Part shown: positions 18,995-27,918 of the stretch, piece by piece
How positions within the stretch are numbered: position 1 is the first letter of the stretch
How the letters are laid out: each line of letters starts with the position of its first letter
Assembly: GCF_015291725.1 (NCBI RefSeq)
Contig: NZ_CP030038.1
Span: 1,477,001-1,541,000 of the forward strand
DNA from: Bradyrhizobium sp. CCBAU 51765
Lineage (GTDB): Bacteria > Pseudomonadota > Alphaproteobacteria > Rhizobiales > Xanthobacteraceae
DNA length: 64,000 nt
Reading direction: 5' to 3'
Translations under genes and position numbers: made by a program
The notes under the pieces: generated by a model
Told to the model about the DNA's origin: nothing
What the model saw: only the letters and a program-made list of their open reading frames with translations
Database searches by the model: none

Positions 18995-19012
18995 TTCCCC
19001 TAGGGAGCGCCA
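18995..19012 (+). repeat. attR, direct repeat of the tRNA-Glu 3' end
   Basis: Exact 18-bp copy of 2857-2874. It contains no tRNA 5' part, so it is the distal attachment site. It marks the right border of the island. Confidence 0.88.
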
Positions 19013-19174
19013 CGCTGCAATTCCGCGGTCATTTACGATCTGGACTAGGGCGCGGGCCGCTCCCTTTCAGTTGTCCATTCGCTGCGCTGAGAAAGCATCC
19101 TCCCCAGCGCAACACTTGATCGCTCGTCTCTTGGCGCTGGGTGCTCACCGGTTCGCGAACCCGCCGATCCGAGA

Positions 19175-19894
19175 TCAGAGCCGATCGGGGATATCAAGAT
19201 ATCCCATGCGATCCATGACGCTGCCCGCCAGCGCCACCTTGTAGACGGCTTCGGCGAAGCGCCTGTCGTCGACTATCCGGCTCGGCCTGCTGTTGCCCAG
19301 GTGCTGCGGCAGCAGCCTGCAAACCGGATCGAGCATCTCAATTTCAAACGGGACCATGGCGCCGGCCGTCATCGAGAACGTCCCAGGGGTAAGGAGCCTG
19401 GTGGCGATCAGTTCTCCATCGTCCATCGAACTTTCGAGCCCGACGTCGACCAGCCATACTTTCGAGTTGCGAATAACGTCGGTGGCGATCAGGCCCACCT
19501 CGTCGTGCCGCTGCTCGATCATGAGTATCGCGAACTGCGACCGACGCATTGCGTCCAGCATCACCCCTTCGTCGGACTGCGCCTCGAACCTGGCTGACTT
19601 CGTGTAGCGATCGATCGCCCGCGAACGATCCGCCGGTGCGGTATAAATGGCAAGGTCATAGACGTAGTACATCTCGTCCATGTCTTCGAGAAGCAACGTC
19701 TTTCCTCGCGCCAATCCGAGCCTGCGTGCGTGATTCAGCAAGGCATCGGCGGATATACACTTGAGGACTTCCTCGTGAACCTTCTTGGAGATTTCCCGAA
19801 GGTGCAGGTAGCGGGCAAGGATCTCCTCGCGCGTCGAAGGCATGTCGGCGCCCGAGGCGAAGATCGACTGCTGTTGGGCGAGGGGAAGTGCCAT
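19175..19894 (-). CDS. Conserved hypothetical protein
   Basis: 239 aa from the ATG at 19894, preceded by GGGAGA at ideal spacing. A longer frame reaching 20341 would run over the divergent gene at 20057 and is rejected. The protein has a helical N-terminus (STREEILARYLHLREISKKV) and a mixed central domain with runs such as MYYVYDLAIYTAP. It is soluble, without signal peptide or transmembrane helix, and contains no catalytic motif I recognise. It is the first gene right of the island and divergent from the truncated gene at 20057. Function unknown. Confidence 0.7.
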   Translation of the reverse strand: MALPLAQQQSIFASGADMPSTREEILARYLHLREISKKVHEEVLKCISADALLNHARRLGLARGKTLLLEDMDEMYYVYDLAIYTAPADRSRAIDRYTKSARFEAQSDEGVMLDAMRRSQFAILMIEQRHDEVGLIATDVIRNSKVWLVDVGLESSMDDGELIATRLLTPGTFSMTAGAMVPFEIEMLDPVCRLLPQHLGNSRPSRIVDDRRFAEAVYKVALAGSVMDRMGYLDIPDRL

Positions 19895-20056
19895 GAAACT
19901 CTCCCGGGTTGGGTCGCCAGCCTTCGTCATCGTTAGCGATGCGCATTGATTCGCGAAACAGCAGTGCCCATTATCGACAGTGTGAAACTGATCCGCCCCC
20001 TCGAGACTGGCGGGTCGGGTCCGGCGTTGATTGGAAGGTGCGTACCGAGAGTTACA

Positions 20057-20749
20057 ATGGGCCGGAAGAATCGGGTTCCACTTGGCGATCGCATCTCCAT
20101 GGCAGGCGAAAGGGCGCTGGCCGCCCGGCAATTTGTGAGCGCCACCGACATCCTCATCGGGATCGGGTGGCTTGATCCCGGAGCGGTCGAGCACTGGCAG
20201 CGCGGGCAGCTCGCCTGCCTGGAGGAAGCTGTCCAAATCGATCCGTCGCGCATCGCCGAAGCCATGCAGTTGTTCCAGTCCTGGGCGACAGCGACAGGAC
20301 TGATCGCCAGCCCCACAGCCTATGTCGATCGTACGCCGCAACGCCGGGAGTTGCGCTTCAGTCGAAGCGGAGATCCCGGGATCGAGGCGTCATATCGGAC
20401 ACATTGGGTGTCGCCGCAACTCTCCGAGGCGAAGCGCGAACGCCTTGCTGAGAAGGCAAGCCGCGGCCCGGAACTGGTGGTCATCCAGCCGTTGAACGGG
20501 GAGTGGACATGCCATCGCTGCGGCGGCACCGGCGGTCTCCTGATGATGGAGCCTCCCGGCCCGGCGTGTCTGCACTGCGTTGGCCTCGATGATCTCGAAT
20601 TTCTGCCGGCAGGCGATGCCCTGCTCACGCGGCGCGTGAAGGCGAACAGTGCCCGATATGCCGTCGTCGTACGCTTCAGCAGAACGCGCCGCCGTTACGA
20701 ACGACAGGGCCTGCTCGTCGAGCCGCGGGCCCTTGCGGACGCGCGGTGA
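20057..20749 (+). pseudogene. Truncated DUF2293-type protein (C-terminal domain missing)
   Basis: 230 aa from ATG 20057 (GAGAG upstream). The sequence follows the N-terminal two-thirds of a family I remember as ending in DUF2293. Matching parts are the start MGRKNRV, a LRFSRSGDPGIEASYRTHWV segment, a zinc-binding CHRCGG...CLHC region and LEFLPAGDALLTRR with VVVRFSRTRRRYERQG. In full-length members the acidic linker and DUF2293 domain follow; here a stop comes just after LVEPRALADAR, and no continuation appears in the other two frames. It is therefore probably a 3'-truncated remnant next to other broken genes. The family assignment is from memory. Confidence 0.6.
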
Positions 20750-21337
20750 TCGAATCTCGATCGATGCGCCTTGTCGAATACCACCGGAACATCAATCACA
20801 TACGAGTTCGCAGTTTTATTCTGAATGGCGCGCCACTCTCGCGCCGGCGACCGCGCATGCCGTTGAAGCCCTGAGGTAATTTCCGGGGACAGGATCGAGG
20901 CTTGTGCACGATCCAGCATGCCCGGTTTTTCGACGTGTTGGCCTCGCGACTCCCCGCTCACTCTCGCGCTGCTGGCGTCGAACACGCGGCTGAAGGCGTT
21001 CAGCGCCGGGCCAGTTTTGTAGAGCAGATTGTCGAGTGCCGGCTTCGCTCCGGTTTCGCGGGATCCAATCCTTCCAATCTTCTGATCGCGCCCGGGGTTA
21101 GGCCGAACTGCTGGCGGAACGCACGGACAAAGCTGGAGTCGCTGCCGAACTTTCCCTCGCGACGACGTTGGCGGCCGACGTGAGGTCGGACGTTGGTCCG
21201 GGATCTGGAGTCATGTGTCGTGCGTGCATCAGTACTCTTCGGAATCTGCACCTGAGACGCTCGGCACATTGCCCGGTCGGCCGGCCTGCTAGTGCTCGAT
21301 CGCACGAAGCGCGCAGGGCGCGGGGGCGTTGGGATTC
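20750..21337. other. Decayed intergenic stretch upstream of the autotransporter
   Basis: 588 bp without an intact gene. It holds the AraC-type C-terminal remnant at 21078-21155 (listed separately). The rest, which follows the truncated DUF2293-type gene, shows only short featureless frames. No clear promoter for the autotransporter was identified. Confidence 0.5.
21078..21155 (-). pseudogene. Fragment of an AraC-family DNA-binding domain
   Basis: The minus strand encodes FGSDSSFVRAFRQQFGLTPG, the second helix-turn-helix and C-terminus typical of AraC/XylS regulators. The stretch just before it fits the family only after a 1-nt frame change at about 21155, and the rest of the domain is missing. 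It is a remnant. It may belong with the AraC-type N-terminal fragment at 25420-25644 on the same strand. Confidence 0.6.
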
Positions 21338-24300
21338 ATGGCAAAGTTGCGCGCGCGCGTCAGGCGAGGTTCGAAACTGGGCATCGGCTTGTTGAGCGGC
21401 ACCGCGTTGTCCTCGGTGGTTTTTGTCCTTGCGCTCGGGCCATCCAGTCCGGCGCTTGCGGCGGGCGGCGCCGGCGCCGAAGGAAGCGGAAGCTTCCTCG
21501 GGACCGGGACCGGCGGCGACGGCGGACCAGGCGCCACCGGATATAGCGGCGAAACGGGCAATGCCGGTCAGGATGGCACCGGTGATTTCGGCGGCGGCGG
21601 CGGTGGCGGTGGTGCCGCCGGCGGCGGCGCGGGTGGGGCTGGTGGACTCGACGGCAGCGGTTCGGCATCCGGCGGCGCCGGAGGCATCGGTGGCGCGAAT
21701 GGTGCCACCAACATTACGTCCGTGTCATCGGGATCAACGATCAGTGGCGGCGCGGGCGGCCAGGGGCAGGCCGGGGTCGCAACGTCCTCCGGGCTTGGCG
21801 GTGGCGGTGGCGGAGGCGGCGGAAGCGGCGGCTATGGCGTTGTCGAAACCACGTTTCTCACGCTCGCCAATTACGGGACGATCTCCGGAGGTTCCGGTGG
21901 TGCCGGCGGGCCCGCCGATGGGGCGCGGGTTGGTTACGCCGGTGACGGCGGTGTCGGCGCCATTTTCACCGCCGGCGGTGTTCTCAACAATTTCGGCGTC
22001 ATTTACGGCGGCAGCGCCGGCGATACCAGCGGCTTTGATCCTTCCCTGGCGGGGGCTGCCGTCGTCGGAAGCAATCTCACGATCCTGAATGCGGGAACGA
22101 TCGCCGCCGGCAATGGCGGCAATCGCGCGGCGATCGACTTTCTCAGCGGCTCAAACGTTCTGCAACTGCTGTCCGGCTCCTTCATCAACGGCAATGTCAA
22201 TATCGAAGCGGGCGCCAGCCTGACCATCGACCAGAGAAGCGCCGGCGTCGACGCAACCTTCGGTATTCCCTACACCACGGCCCTTGTCGGCTCCGGAGTC
22301 CTCTCGATCGACGCCGGCGCACGGACGCTGACGCTGAACGGTTCGAACAGTGGTTTCACCGGCACCACGAATCTGGTCAGCGGAACGACGGTCATCAACA
22401 ATGCCAGCGGGCTGGGCACTGGCACGATAGAGTTTACCGGCGGGACCTCCGGTTCGACGCTGGCGGCACAATTCAGCGGCACGTTCGGCAACGGCATCAA
22501 TATCGCAGTTGGTAATTCAGCCACGATCGGTGCCGCCGCGGGCAACACGCTGACACTCGGCGGTAGCTTCGCCTACGGTGGCGGCACGGGAACGACGCTT
22601 ACCTTCGGCTCGGCGACGGCGACCGGCACCGTGCTGTTCGCGCCAAGCAGCCTGACTTTGAATTCTGGCGGCTCCCTTGCCATCGATGGTGGGGCCCTGT
22701 TGGTTGGCAATTCAAACGGAGCCAACCTTCTCGGCGGTCTCAGCGGCACTGTCGTGGAGAGCGGTGCTTCGCTCGAGCTCCAGGGCGGCCTGTCGATCGG
22801 CAATTCGCCTTTGACGCTCAAAGGCGCCGGCGTCGCGAACGGCGGAGCGCTGCGCAACATGTCCGGCAACAACAGTTTCGCCGGCGCCATTGCGCTGGGA
22901 TCCGACGTGCGCATCGATTCCGATGCCGGACGGTTGTCGCTGACCGGGGCGATCACCGGCGCCGGCCAAACCCTGACGTTCGGCGGCGCCGGCGCGACTC
23001 TCGTCAGCAACACGATCGCGATCGGTGCCGGCGGCCTGACCTATGACGGCACCGGCGTGCTCACGCTCTCAGGCGCCAACACCTATACGGGCGGCACCCT
23101 CATATCGAGCGGCACGTTGCAGCTCGGCAATGGCGGGACGACGGGATCGCTGGTCGGCAATGTCGTTGACAACGGCGTGCTCGCGATTGATCGCTCCGAT
23201 ACCCTGACGTTCGCCGGCGCGATTTCCGGCAGCGGCACATTGCGGCAGGATGGGATCGGCGCCACCGTTCTGACCGGCACCAACACCTATAGCGGCGGTA
23301 CCATCATCTCGAGCGGCACGTTGCAGCTCGGCAATGGCGGCGCGACGGGATCGCTCGTCGGCGATATCGTCGATAACGGCGTGTTCGCGATTCGTCGCTC
23401 CGATAGCCTGACGCTCGCTGGCGCGATTTCCGGCAGCGGCATATTTCGGCAGGATGGGAGCGGCACGACTGTCCTGACCGGCACCAACACCTATAGCGGC
23501 GGCACCATCATTGCGAACGGCACGTTGCGGCTCGGCAATGGCGGGACGACGGGATCGCTCGTCGGCGATGTCGTCGACAACGGCGTGTTCGCGATCGATC
23601 GCTCCGATATTTTGACGCTTCCCGGCGTGATTTCCGGCAGCGGTGCGTTCCGGCAGATCGGGACCGGAACGACCATCCTCTCCGGCATCAATACCTATGC
23701 CGGCGCGACGACGGTCAATGGCGGCACGCTCGCGGTGAATGGCTCGATCGCGTCGTCCAGCCTGCTGACCGTCAATTCAGGAGGGACTGTCGGCGGCACC
23801 GGCACCTTGTCGTCGACAGTCATCGCCGGTGGCGGCACGCTGGCGCCCGGCAATTCCATCGGCACGATTTCGGTGAGCGGCAGCCTGACCTTCGACACGG
23901 GCGCGAGCTATGCTGTCGAGGTTTCGCCGAACGCCGCGGACCGCACCAATATCACCGGAACGGCCACGCTCGCCGGCACGGTGAACGCGGTATTCGTCCC
24001 CGGCAGCTATATGGCGCGCAACTATACGATCCTGTCCGCGGCCGGTGGGCTCGGCGGCACCACCTTCGATCTGTTTACGACAAGCGGTCTCCCAGTCAAT
24101 TTCACGGCCAGCCTGAGCTATGGCACGACCGATGTGTTGCTGAGCCTCAAGGCGGCGCTGGGCGCACGGCAGGAGCTTGCGACCAATCCGTCGAACGTCG
24201 CCAATGCCATCAACGATTTCTTCAATGGTGGAGGCACGCTGCCCCCCGGTTTTGTCACGGTGTTTGGGCTGTCCGGCGCTCCGCTCGCCGGCGCGCTCGC

Positions 24301-25381
24301 CCAGCTCTCCGGCGAGGCCGCCAGCGGATCGCAGCAGACGACCTTCAACGCGATGTCTCAATTCATGGGCGCGATGACCGATCCGTTCGTGCCCGGTCGG
24401 AGCGACGGCATGTCGGCGTCGACCGGCGCTGCGCAGTTCGCCGATGCGGCCGCGGCCACCGGCGGCAAAAGCTCCACCTCCGAGCGGGACGCCTATGCTG
24501 CGATCTCTCCCAAGGCTCCGGTGACGGCAGGTCCCCTCACGCAAGGCTGGAGCGTGTGGGCCGCGGGCTATGGCGGTACGCAGACCACCGACGGCAACGC
24601 CACGACGGGATCGAACACCGCGACCAGCCGCTTGTTCGGCACGGCCGTCGGTGCCGACTACCGGTTCTCGCCGAACACCGTTGCGGGCTTCGCACTCGCC
24701 GGCGGCGGCACCAATTTCAGCGTCGCCAATGGCGGCACCGGGCGGTCCGATCTGTTCCAGGCCGGCGCGTTCGTGCGGCACACCATGGGTGCGGCCTATC
24801 TCTCGGCAGCGCTGGCCTATGGCTGGCAGGATGTCACCACGAGCCGCACCGTCACCATCGCCGGGATCGATCAGTTGCAGGCGCGCTTCAACGCCAATGC
24901 GTATTCGGGCCGCGTCGAGGGCGGCTATCGCGTCGCGATGCCGTGGATGGGCCTGACGCCCTATGCGGCCAGCCAGTTCGTCACCTTCGATCTGCCGGCC
25001 TACGCCGAGCAGGCGCTGTCGGGCGCCAATACCTTTGCATTGAGCTACGGCGCCAAGCGTGTCACGGCCTCGCGGTCGGAGCTCGGCTTGCGCGCCGATA
25101 GGTCGTTCGCGCTTGATGATGCGGTTCTGACGCTGCGGGGACGCGCGGCGTGGGCGCACGACTTCAATCCGGAGCGCTCGATCGCGGCGACCTTCCAGGC
25201 GCTGCCGGGCGGCTCGTTCGTGGTTAGCGGTGCGGCGCAGGCGCACGACGCGGCGCTCACCACCGCATCCGCCGAGGTGAAATGGCTCAACGGCGTTTCG
25301 CTGGTAGCCACCTTCGAGGGTGAGTTCTCCAACGTCACCCGCAGCTACGCCGGCAAGGGTGCCGTTCGGTATGCGTGGTGA
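21338..25381 (+). CDS. Type V autotransporter (outer-membrane beta-barrel plus passenger)
   Basis: About 1347 aa from ATG 21338 (a TTG at 21329 is also in frame). An extended basic signal peptide (KLRARVRRGSKLG... to SPALA, about residue 40) leads into a Gly-rich region (about 45-165). A beta-helical passenger follows with PATR-like autotransporter repeats (LTLSGANTYTGGT, LTGTNTYSGGT). The last 280 residues form the autotransporter beta-domain, starting near LTQGWSVWAAGYGG and ending in the aromatic C-terminus VRYAW. The passenger would be displayed at the surface, possibly as an adhesin. Three near-identical repeats lie at 23083-23691. No protease triad was noticed. Confidence 0.93.
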   Translation: MAKLRARVRRGSKLGIGLLSGTALSSVVFVLALGPSSPALAAGGAGAEGSGSFLGTGTGGDGGPGATGYSGETGNAGQDGTGDFGGGGGGGGAAGGGAGGAGGLDGSGSASGGAGGIGGANGATNITSVSSGSTISGGAGGQGQAGVATSSGLGGGGGGGGGSGGYGVVETTFLTLANYGTISGGSGGAGGPADGARVGYAGDGGVGAIFTAGGVLNNFGVIYGGSAGDTSGFDPSLAGAAVVGSNLTILNAGTIAAGNGGNRAAIDFLSGSNVLQLLSGSFINGNVNIEAGASLTIDQRSAGVDATFGIPYTTALVGSGVLSIDAGARTLTLNGSNSGFTGTTNLVSGTTVINNASGLGTGTIEFTGGTSGSTLAAQFSGTFGNGINIAVGNSATIGAAAGNTLTLGGSFAYGGGTGTTLTFGSATATGTVLFAPSSLTLNSGGSLAIDGGALLVGNSNGANLLGGLSGTVVESGASLELQGGLSIGNSPLTLKGAGVANGGALRNMSGNNSFAGAIALGSDVRIDSDAGRLSLTGAITGAGQTLTFGGAGATLVSNTIAIGAGGLTYDGTGVLTLSGANTYTGGTLISSGTLQLGNGGTTGSLVGNVVDNGVLAIDRSDTLTFAGAISGSGTLRQDGIGATVLTGTNTYSGGTIISSGTLQLGNGGATGSLVGDIVDNGVFAIRRSDSLTLAGAISGSGIFRQDGSGTTVLTGTNTYSGGTIIANGTLRLGNGGTTGSLVGDVVDNGVFAIDRSDILTLPGVISGSGAFRQIGTGTTILSGINTYAGATTVNGGTLAVNGSIASSSLLTVNSGGTVGGTGTLSSTVIAGGGTLAPGNSIGTISVSGSLTFDTGASYAVEVSPNAADRTNITGTATLAGTVNAVFVPGSYMARNYTILSAAGGLGGTTFDLFTTSGLPVNFTASLSYGTTDVLLSLKAALGARQELATNPSNVANAINDFFNGGGTLPPGFVTVFGLSGAPLAGALAQLSGEAASGSQQTTFNAMSQFMGAMTDPFVPGRSDGMSASTGAAQFADAAAATGGKSSTSERDAYAAISPKAPVTAGPLTQGWSVWAAGYGGTQTTDGNATTGSNTATSRLFGTAVGADYRFSPNTVAGFALAGGGTNFSVANGGTGRSDLFQAGAFVRHTMGAAYLSAALAYGWQDVTTSRTVTIAGIDQLQARFNANAYSGRVEGGYRVAMPWMGLTPYAASQFVTFDLPAYAEQALSGANTFALSYGAKRVTASRSELGLRADRSFALDDAVLTLRGRAAWAHDFNPERSIAATFQALPGGSFVVSGAAQAHDAALTTASAEVKWLNGVSLVATFEGEFSNVTRSYAGKGAVRYAW
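23083..23691 (+). repeat. Three tandem 204-bp repeats in the autotransporter gene
   Basis: Units at 23083-23286, 23287-23490 and 23491-23691 (the last 201 bp) share most bases, for example GAGCGGCACGTTGCAGCTCG in the first two. Each encodes one passenger repeat of about 67 aa running from SGTLQLGNGG to TNTYSGGT. The high nucleotide identity suggests recent duplication or gene conversion and possible copy-number variation. Confidence 0.85.
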
Positions 25382-25419
25382 CGCTCGCAAACAATGAGTG
25401 GACAACGAGCAAATGCATC

Positions 25420-25644
25420 GGGCGGAGCGCCGCCGTCGCGCTGCCAGGCTTGGGACGTCGCGGCATCGGGAAAGGCCAGTTGCGGCGCGAGAAGCGCGCG
25501 CGGCAGGATCAGCGTCCGCACCTGGCACCGGCGGGCGGCGCCTTCGGTCAGCGTGATCCGGTTCGGTTGTGCCATATCGATCAGGCAGAGGTCGCCTGGT
25601 CGAAGGGCGAGCTTGGGCGGCCCGAGCTGAATTCCATCTCGCCC
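25420..25644 (-). pseudogene. Fragment of an AraC-type regulator ligand-binding domain
   Basis: In one minus-strand frame the sequence reads LRPGDLCLIDMAQPN and then RTLILPRALLAPQ. This is the pattern of the cupin-like N-terminal domain of AraC_binding_2 regulators. The frame opens at a stop near 25647 with no start codon and has no N-terminus, so the gene is broken. The matching HTH end is not attached. A candidate for it lies 4.3 kb away at 21078-21155 on the same strand, beyond the autotransporter. Confidence 0.55.
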
Positions 25645-25693
25645 TCAGTGCAGAGCGTGACCTGGCAGTGATCGAGCCCGCCACGGCCGGGTT

Positions 25694-27202
25694 TCAAACA
25701 GAAATGCCGCGCGATGCCGGTTCGAGATCGTTGATGACGTCCTTTGCTGCTGCGGCCGTGGCCGGGCGGTTGACGAGAGGCGGCGCGCCCTCCTGCGCCG
25801 GCAGGCTGATGACCGCGTGCAGTCCCTTCGGCCCGTTGGTCAGGACGATGTCTCCGCCGTGGTGGCGGACAATGGTCCGGGCAATGGAAAGACCGAGGCC
25901 CACGCCTCCTGTTTCGCGATTTCGCGAGTTCTCAATCCGAAAGAATGGCGCAAAAACCTGCTCGCGGGCGCTGTCGGGAATCCCGGGTCCATCATCCGAG
26001 ACGGTGATTTCGATATTGTCTGCGCCTCGCTCCATGGTAACGCGCGCCCGATCGCCATAACGGATGGCGTTCTCAATCAGGTTACGGCACGCGCGGCGAA
26101 GTGCGTCTGGCCGGCAGCTGTAGCTGATCTTCTGTCCGTTCGAGAAAGACACCTCATGACCGAGTTCGGCGAGATCGTCGCAGAGACTTTCCACGAGAGC
26201 CGAGAGATCCAGGGTGCGCGTATTCTCGGCGGTCGCATCTTCGCGGGCGAATGCGAGGGTCGCCTCTGTCATCGTCTGTATTTCGGCAATGGTGGACAGC
26301 ATCTTCTCGCGGACCTCCTCGTCGCGGACGAATTCCGCACGCAAACGGAGCGAGGTCAGAGGTGTGCGCAGGTCATGACCGATGGCGGCCAGCATTTTGG
26401 TGCGGTCGTCGACGAAACGATGCAGGCGCGCCTGCATGCGGTTGAATGCCTCGGCGGTGCGTCGGATGTCGTCGGGGCCGGTTTCCGGCAGCGGCACGAC
26501 CTCCTGGCCACGGCCGAGCGCCTCGGCCGCGACGGCGAGGCGGCGCAAGGGTTGCGCAATGCCGCGTGCGGCAAACACGGCGATAATGGACAACGACAAC
26601 GCTGAAAGGCCGAGTGCCAGGGTGGATTTGGAGGTCCAGAAGCCGTCTTGTGCGGGTTTGGCAAAGGCAGTGTTCAGCCATGTCCCATTCGCCAACTGAA
26701 CGGCCAGCCCCATGCCGGTGGTGTCGTCGAGATAAAGGAATTTCGCCGGCCGCGAGAGCGGCCAGGCTTCCGGTCTCAGGTCGACCCACTGGGAGGAAGT
26801 GGCGCCGCTGCTCTTGGCTGTGTTTCGGGTGAAGTCCGGTCTCACCTCGGCGGGCACGTTGTGACCGGGAAAGGAGACGCGCGGCAATGGCTCCGCCAGG
26901 CGCTCCCATGCCTCCTCTCGCCACTCCGAAGCATCCTTCAGGCCGTTGGTCGATATCCAGTATCTCGCCGAGCTCGTGTTGCTGGCATTGAGGATGTCGG
27001 TCTGCAGCGATTGAGGCGTCGCTTCCAGGACCCGGGCCAGCGAGGCACACCTGCTGAGTATCTCGCCCTTGGCGGCCTTCCGGATCGACTGCCCGTGCTC
27101 GTCCCAGGAAATGAAGAAAACGATTGCCTGCGACAGCACGAGGGACAGCAGCGTGAAGCAGATGAAACGGGCCGCAAGGCTGCGCGTCCACAAGCTCGTC
27201 AT
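25694..27202 (-). CDS. Sensor histidine kinase
   Basis: 502 aa. Transmembrane helices at about 10-32 and 191-213 bracket a periplasmic sensor region of about 155 residues. HAMP follows (about 214-265), then HisKA with phospho-accepting His276 in AAIGHDLRTPL. The ATPase domain has an N box (NLIENAIRYG), G1 (DDGPGIP) and G2 (GGVGLGLSI). The start overlaps the stop of the response-regulator gene by 4 bp, so the two are translationally coupled. Signal unknown. The genes next door are a DUF900 hydrolase and the broken AraC gene, which give no clue to the regulon. Confidence 0.93.
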   Translation of the reverse strand: MTSLWTRSLAARFICFTLLSLVLSQAIVFFISWDEHGQSIRKAAKGEILSRCASLARVLEATPQSLQTDILNASNTSSARYWISTNGLKDASEWREEAWERLAEPLPRVSFPGHNVPAEVRPDFTRNTAKSSGATSSQWVDLRPEAWPLSRPAKFLYLDDTTGMGLAVQLANGTWLNTAFAKPAQDGFWTSKSTLALGLSALSLSIIAVFAARGIAQPLRRLAVAAEALGRGQEVVPLPETGPDDIRRTAEAFNRMQARLHRFVDDRTKMLAAIGHDLRTPLTSLRLRAEFVRDEEVREKMLSTIAEIQTMTEATLAFAREDATAENTRTLDLSALVESLCDDLAELGHEVSFSNGQKISYSCRPDALRRACRNLIENAIRYGDRARVTMERGADNIEITVSDDGPGIPDSAREQVFAPFFRIENSRNRETGGVGLGLSIARTIVRHHGGDIVLTNGPKGLHAVISLPAQEGAPPLVNRPATAAAAKDVINDLEPASRGISV

Positions 27203-27918
27203 GGTTGCCCGATCTCCGCGACGAGGCTGTATCCGCCACCCCAGTGAGTCTTGATCAAGGCTGGTACTTTCGGGTCGGCCTCGATCTTCTTCCGCAAGCG
27301 GCTGACCTGATTGTCGATGCTCCGGTCGAACGGATCAGCATCTCGGCCGACTGTCAGGTCGAGGAGCTGGTTGCGGCTGAGCACCAGGCCCGGATGATCG
27401 AGAAATGCGCACAGGAGACGAAACTCGGCCGTGCTGAGCGGCACGGCAACGCCGTCGTTTCCCAGCAATTCGCGCCGGTTGACGTCAAAGGTCCATCGGT
27501 CGAAGCGTACGATCTTGCTCGCCAGCCGGCCTCTTTGCGGCGGCAGGCTTTGCACTCGCCGAAGCACCGCCTTGATGCGGGCGAGCAGCTCGCGGGGATT
27601 GAATGGCTTGGACAGATAGTCGTCGGCGCCCACTTCCAGGCCGACGATGCGGTCGGTCTCCTCCGCCATGGCGGTCAACAGGATCACGGGAAGCTCGGTG
27701 GTGCTGCGCAGATGGCGGCAGAGGGACAATCCGTCCTCGCCCGGCATCATGATGTCGAGAACGATCAGGTCCGGAGCACTTCGTTCGAGCAAGCGGCGCA
27801 GCGCGATAGCGCTCTCCGCGAGGCTGATCCGGTAGCCATGCTGCATCAAGTATTTGCCGACCAGATCGCGGATGTCACGATGGTCGTCCACGACGGCAAT
27901 GTGCGGTGTCGAGTCCAT
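27199..27918 (-). CDS. OmpR-family response regulator
   Basis: 239 aa from ATG 27918 (GGAG upstream), shorter than the frame that opens at 27978. The receiver domain (1-120) has acidic residues D11/D12 and phospho-acceptor D55 in LIVLDIMMPGEDG. The C-terminal winged helix (about 140-235) has the OmpR/PhoB signature, including LSTAEFRLLCAFLDHPG. It overlaps the kinase gene. A cluster of TTGTCGCAA-like repeats 230-460 bp upstream may be its binding sites. Confidence 0.94.
   Translation of the reverse strand: MDSTPHIAVVDDHRDIRDLVGKYLMQHGYRISLAESAIALRRLLERSAPDLIVLDIMMPGEDGLSLCRHLRSTTELPVILLTAMAEETDRIVGLEVGADDYLSKPFNPRELLARIKAVLRRVQSLPPQRGRLASKIVRFDRWTFDVNRRELLGNDGVAVPLSTAEFRLLCAFLDHPGLVLSRNQLLDLTVGRDADPFDRSIDNQVSRLRKKIEADPKVPALIKTHWGGGYSLVAEIGQP

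Larger units (their letters stand above)
2857..19012. mobile_element. tRNA-Glu-integrated genomic island (about 16 kb)
   Basis: The last 18 bp of tRNA-Glu (2857-2874) recur exactly at 18995-19012, and the match extends to 22 of 23 bp if TTCG(A/T) upstream is included. A tyrosine integrase starts about 110 bp inside the left end and points inward, the classic order tRNA-attL-int-cargo-attR. Cargo includes type I restriction-modification, a helicase module, a serine recombinase and a transposase-derived protein. There are no conjugation, replication or virion genes, so it appears to be a non-self-transmissible integrative element. Confidence 0.88.

Noticed and set aside
23083..23691. Spacer-repeat array reading of the 204-bp periodicity
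   Set aside because: The units are coding, in frame and part of the autotransporter passenger, so this is protein repeat structure and not an array.
23777..25684. 635-codon open frame on the minus strand
   Set aside because: Antisense to the autotransporter beta-domain; low-complexity Arg/Gly/Ala product without motifs.
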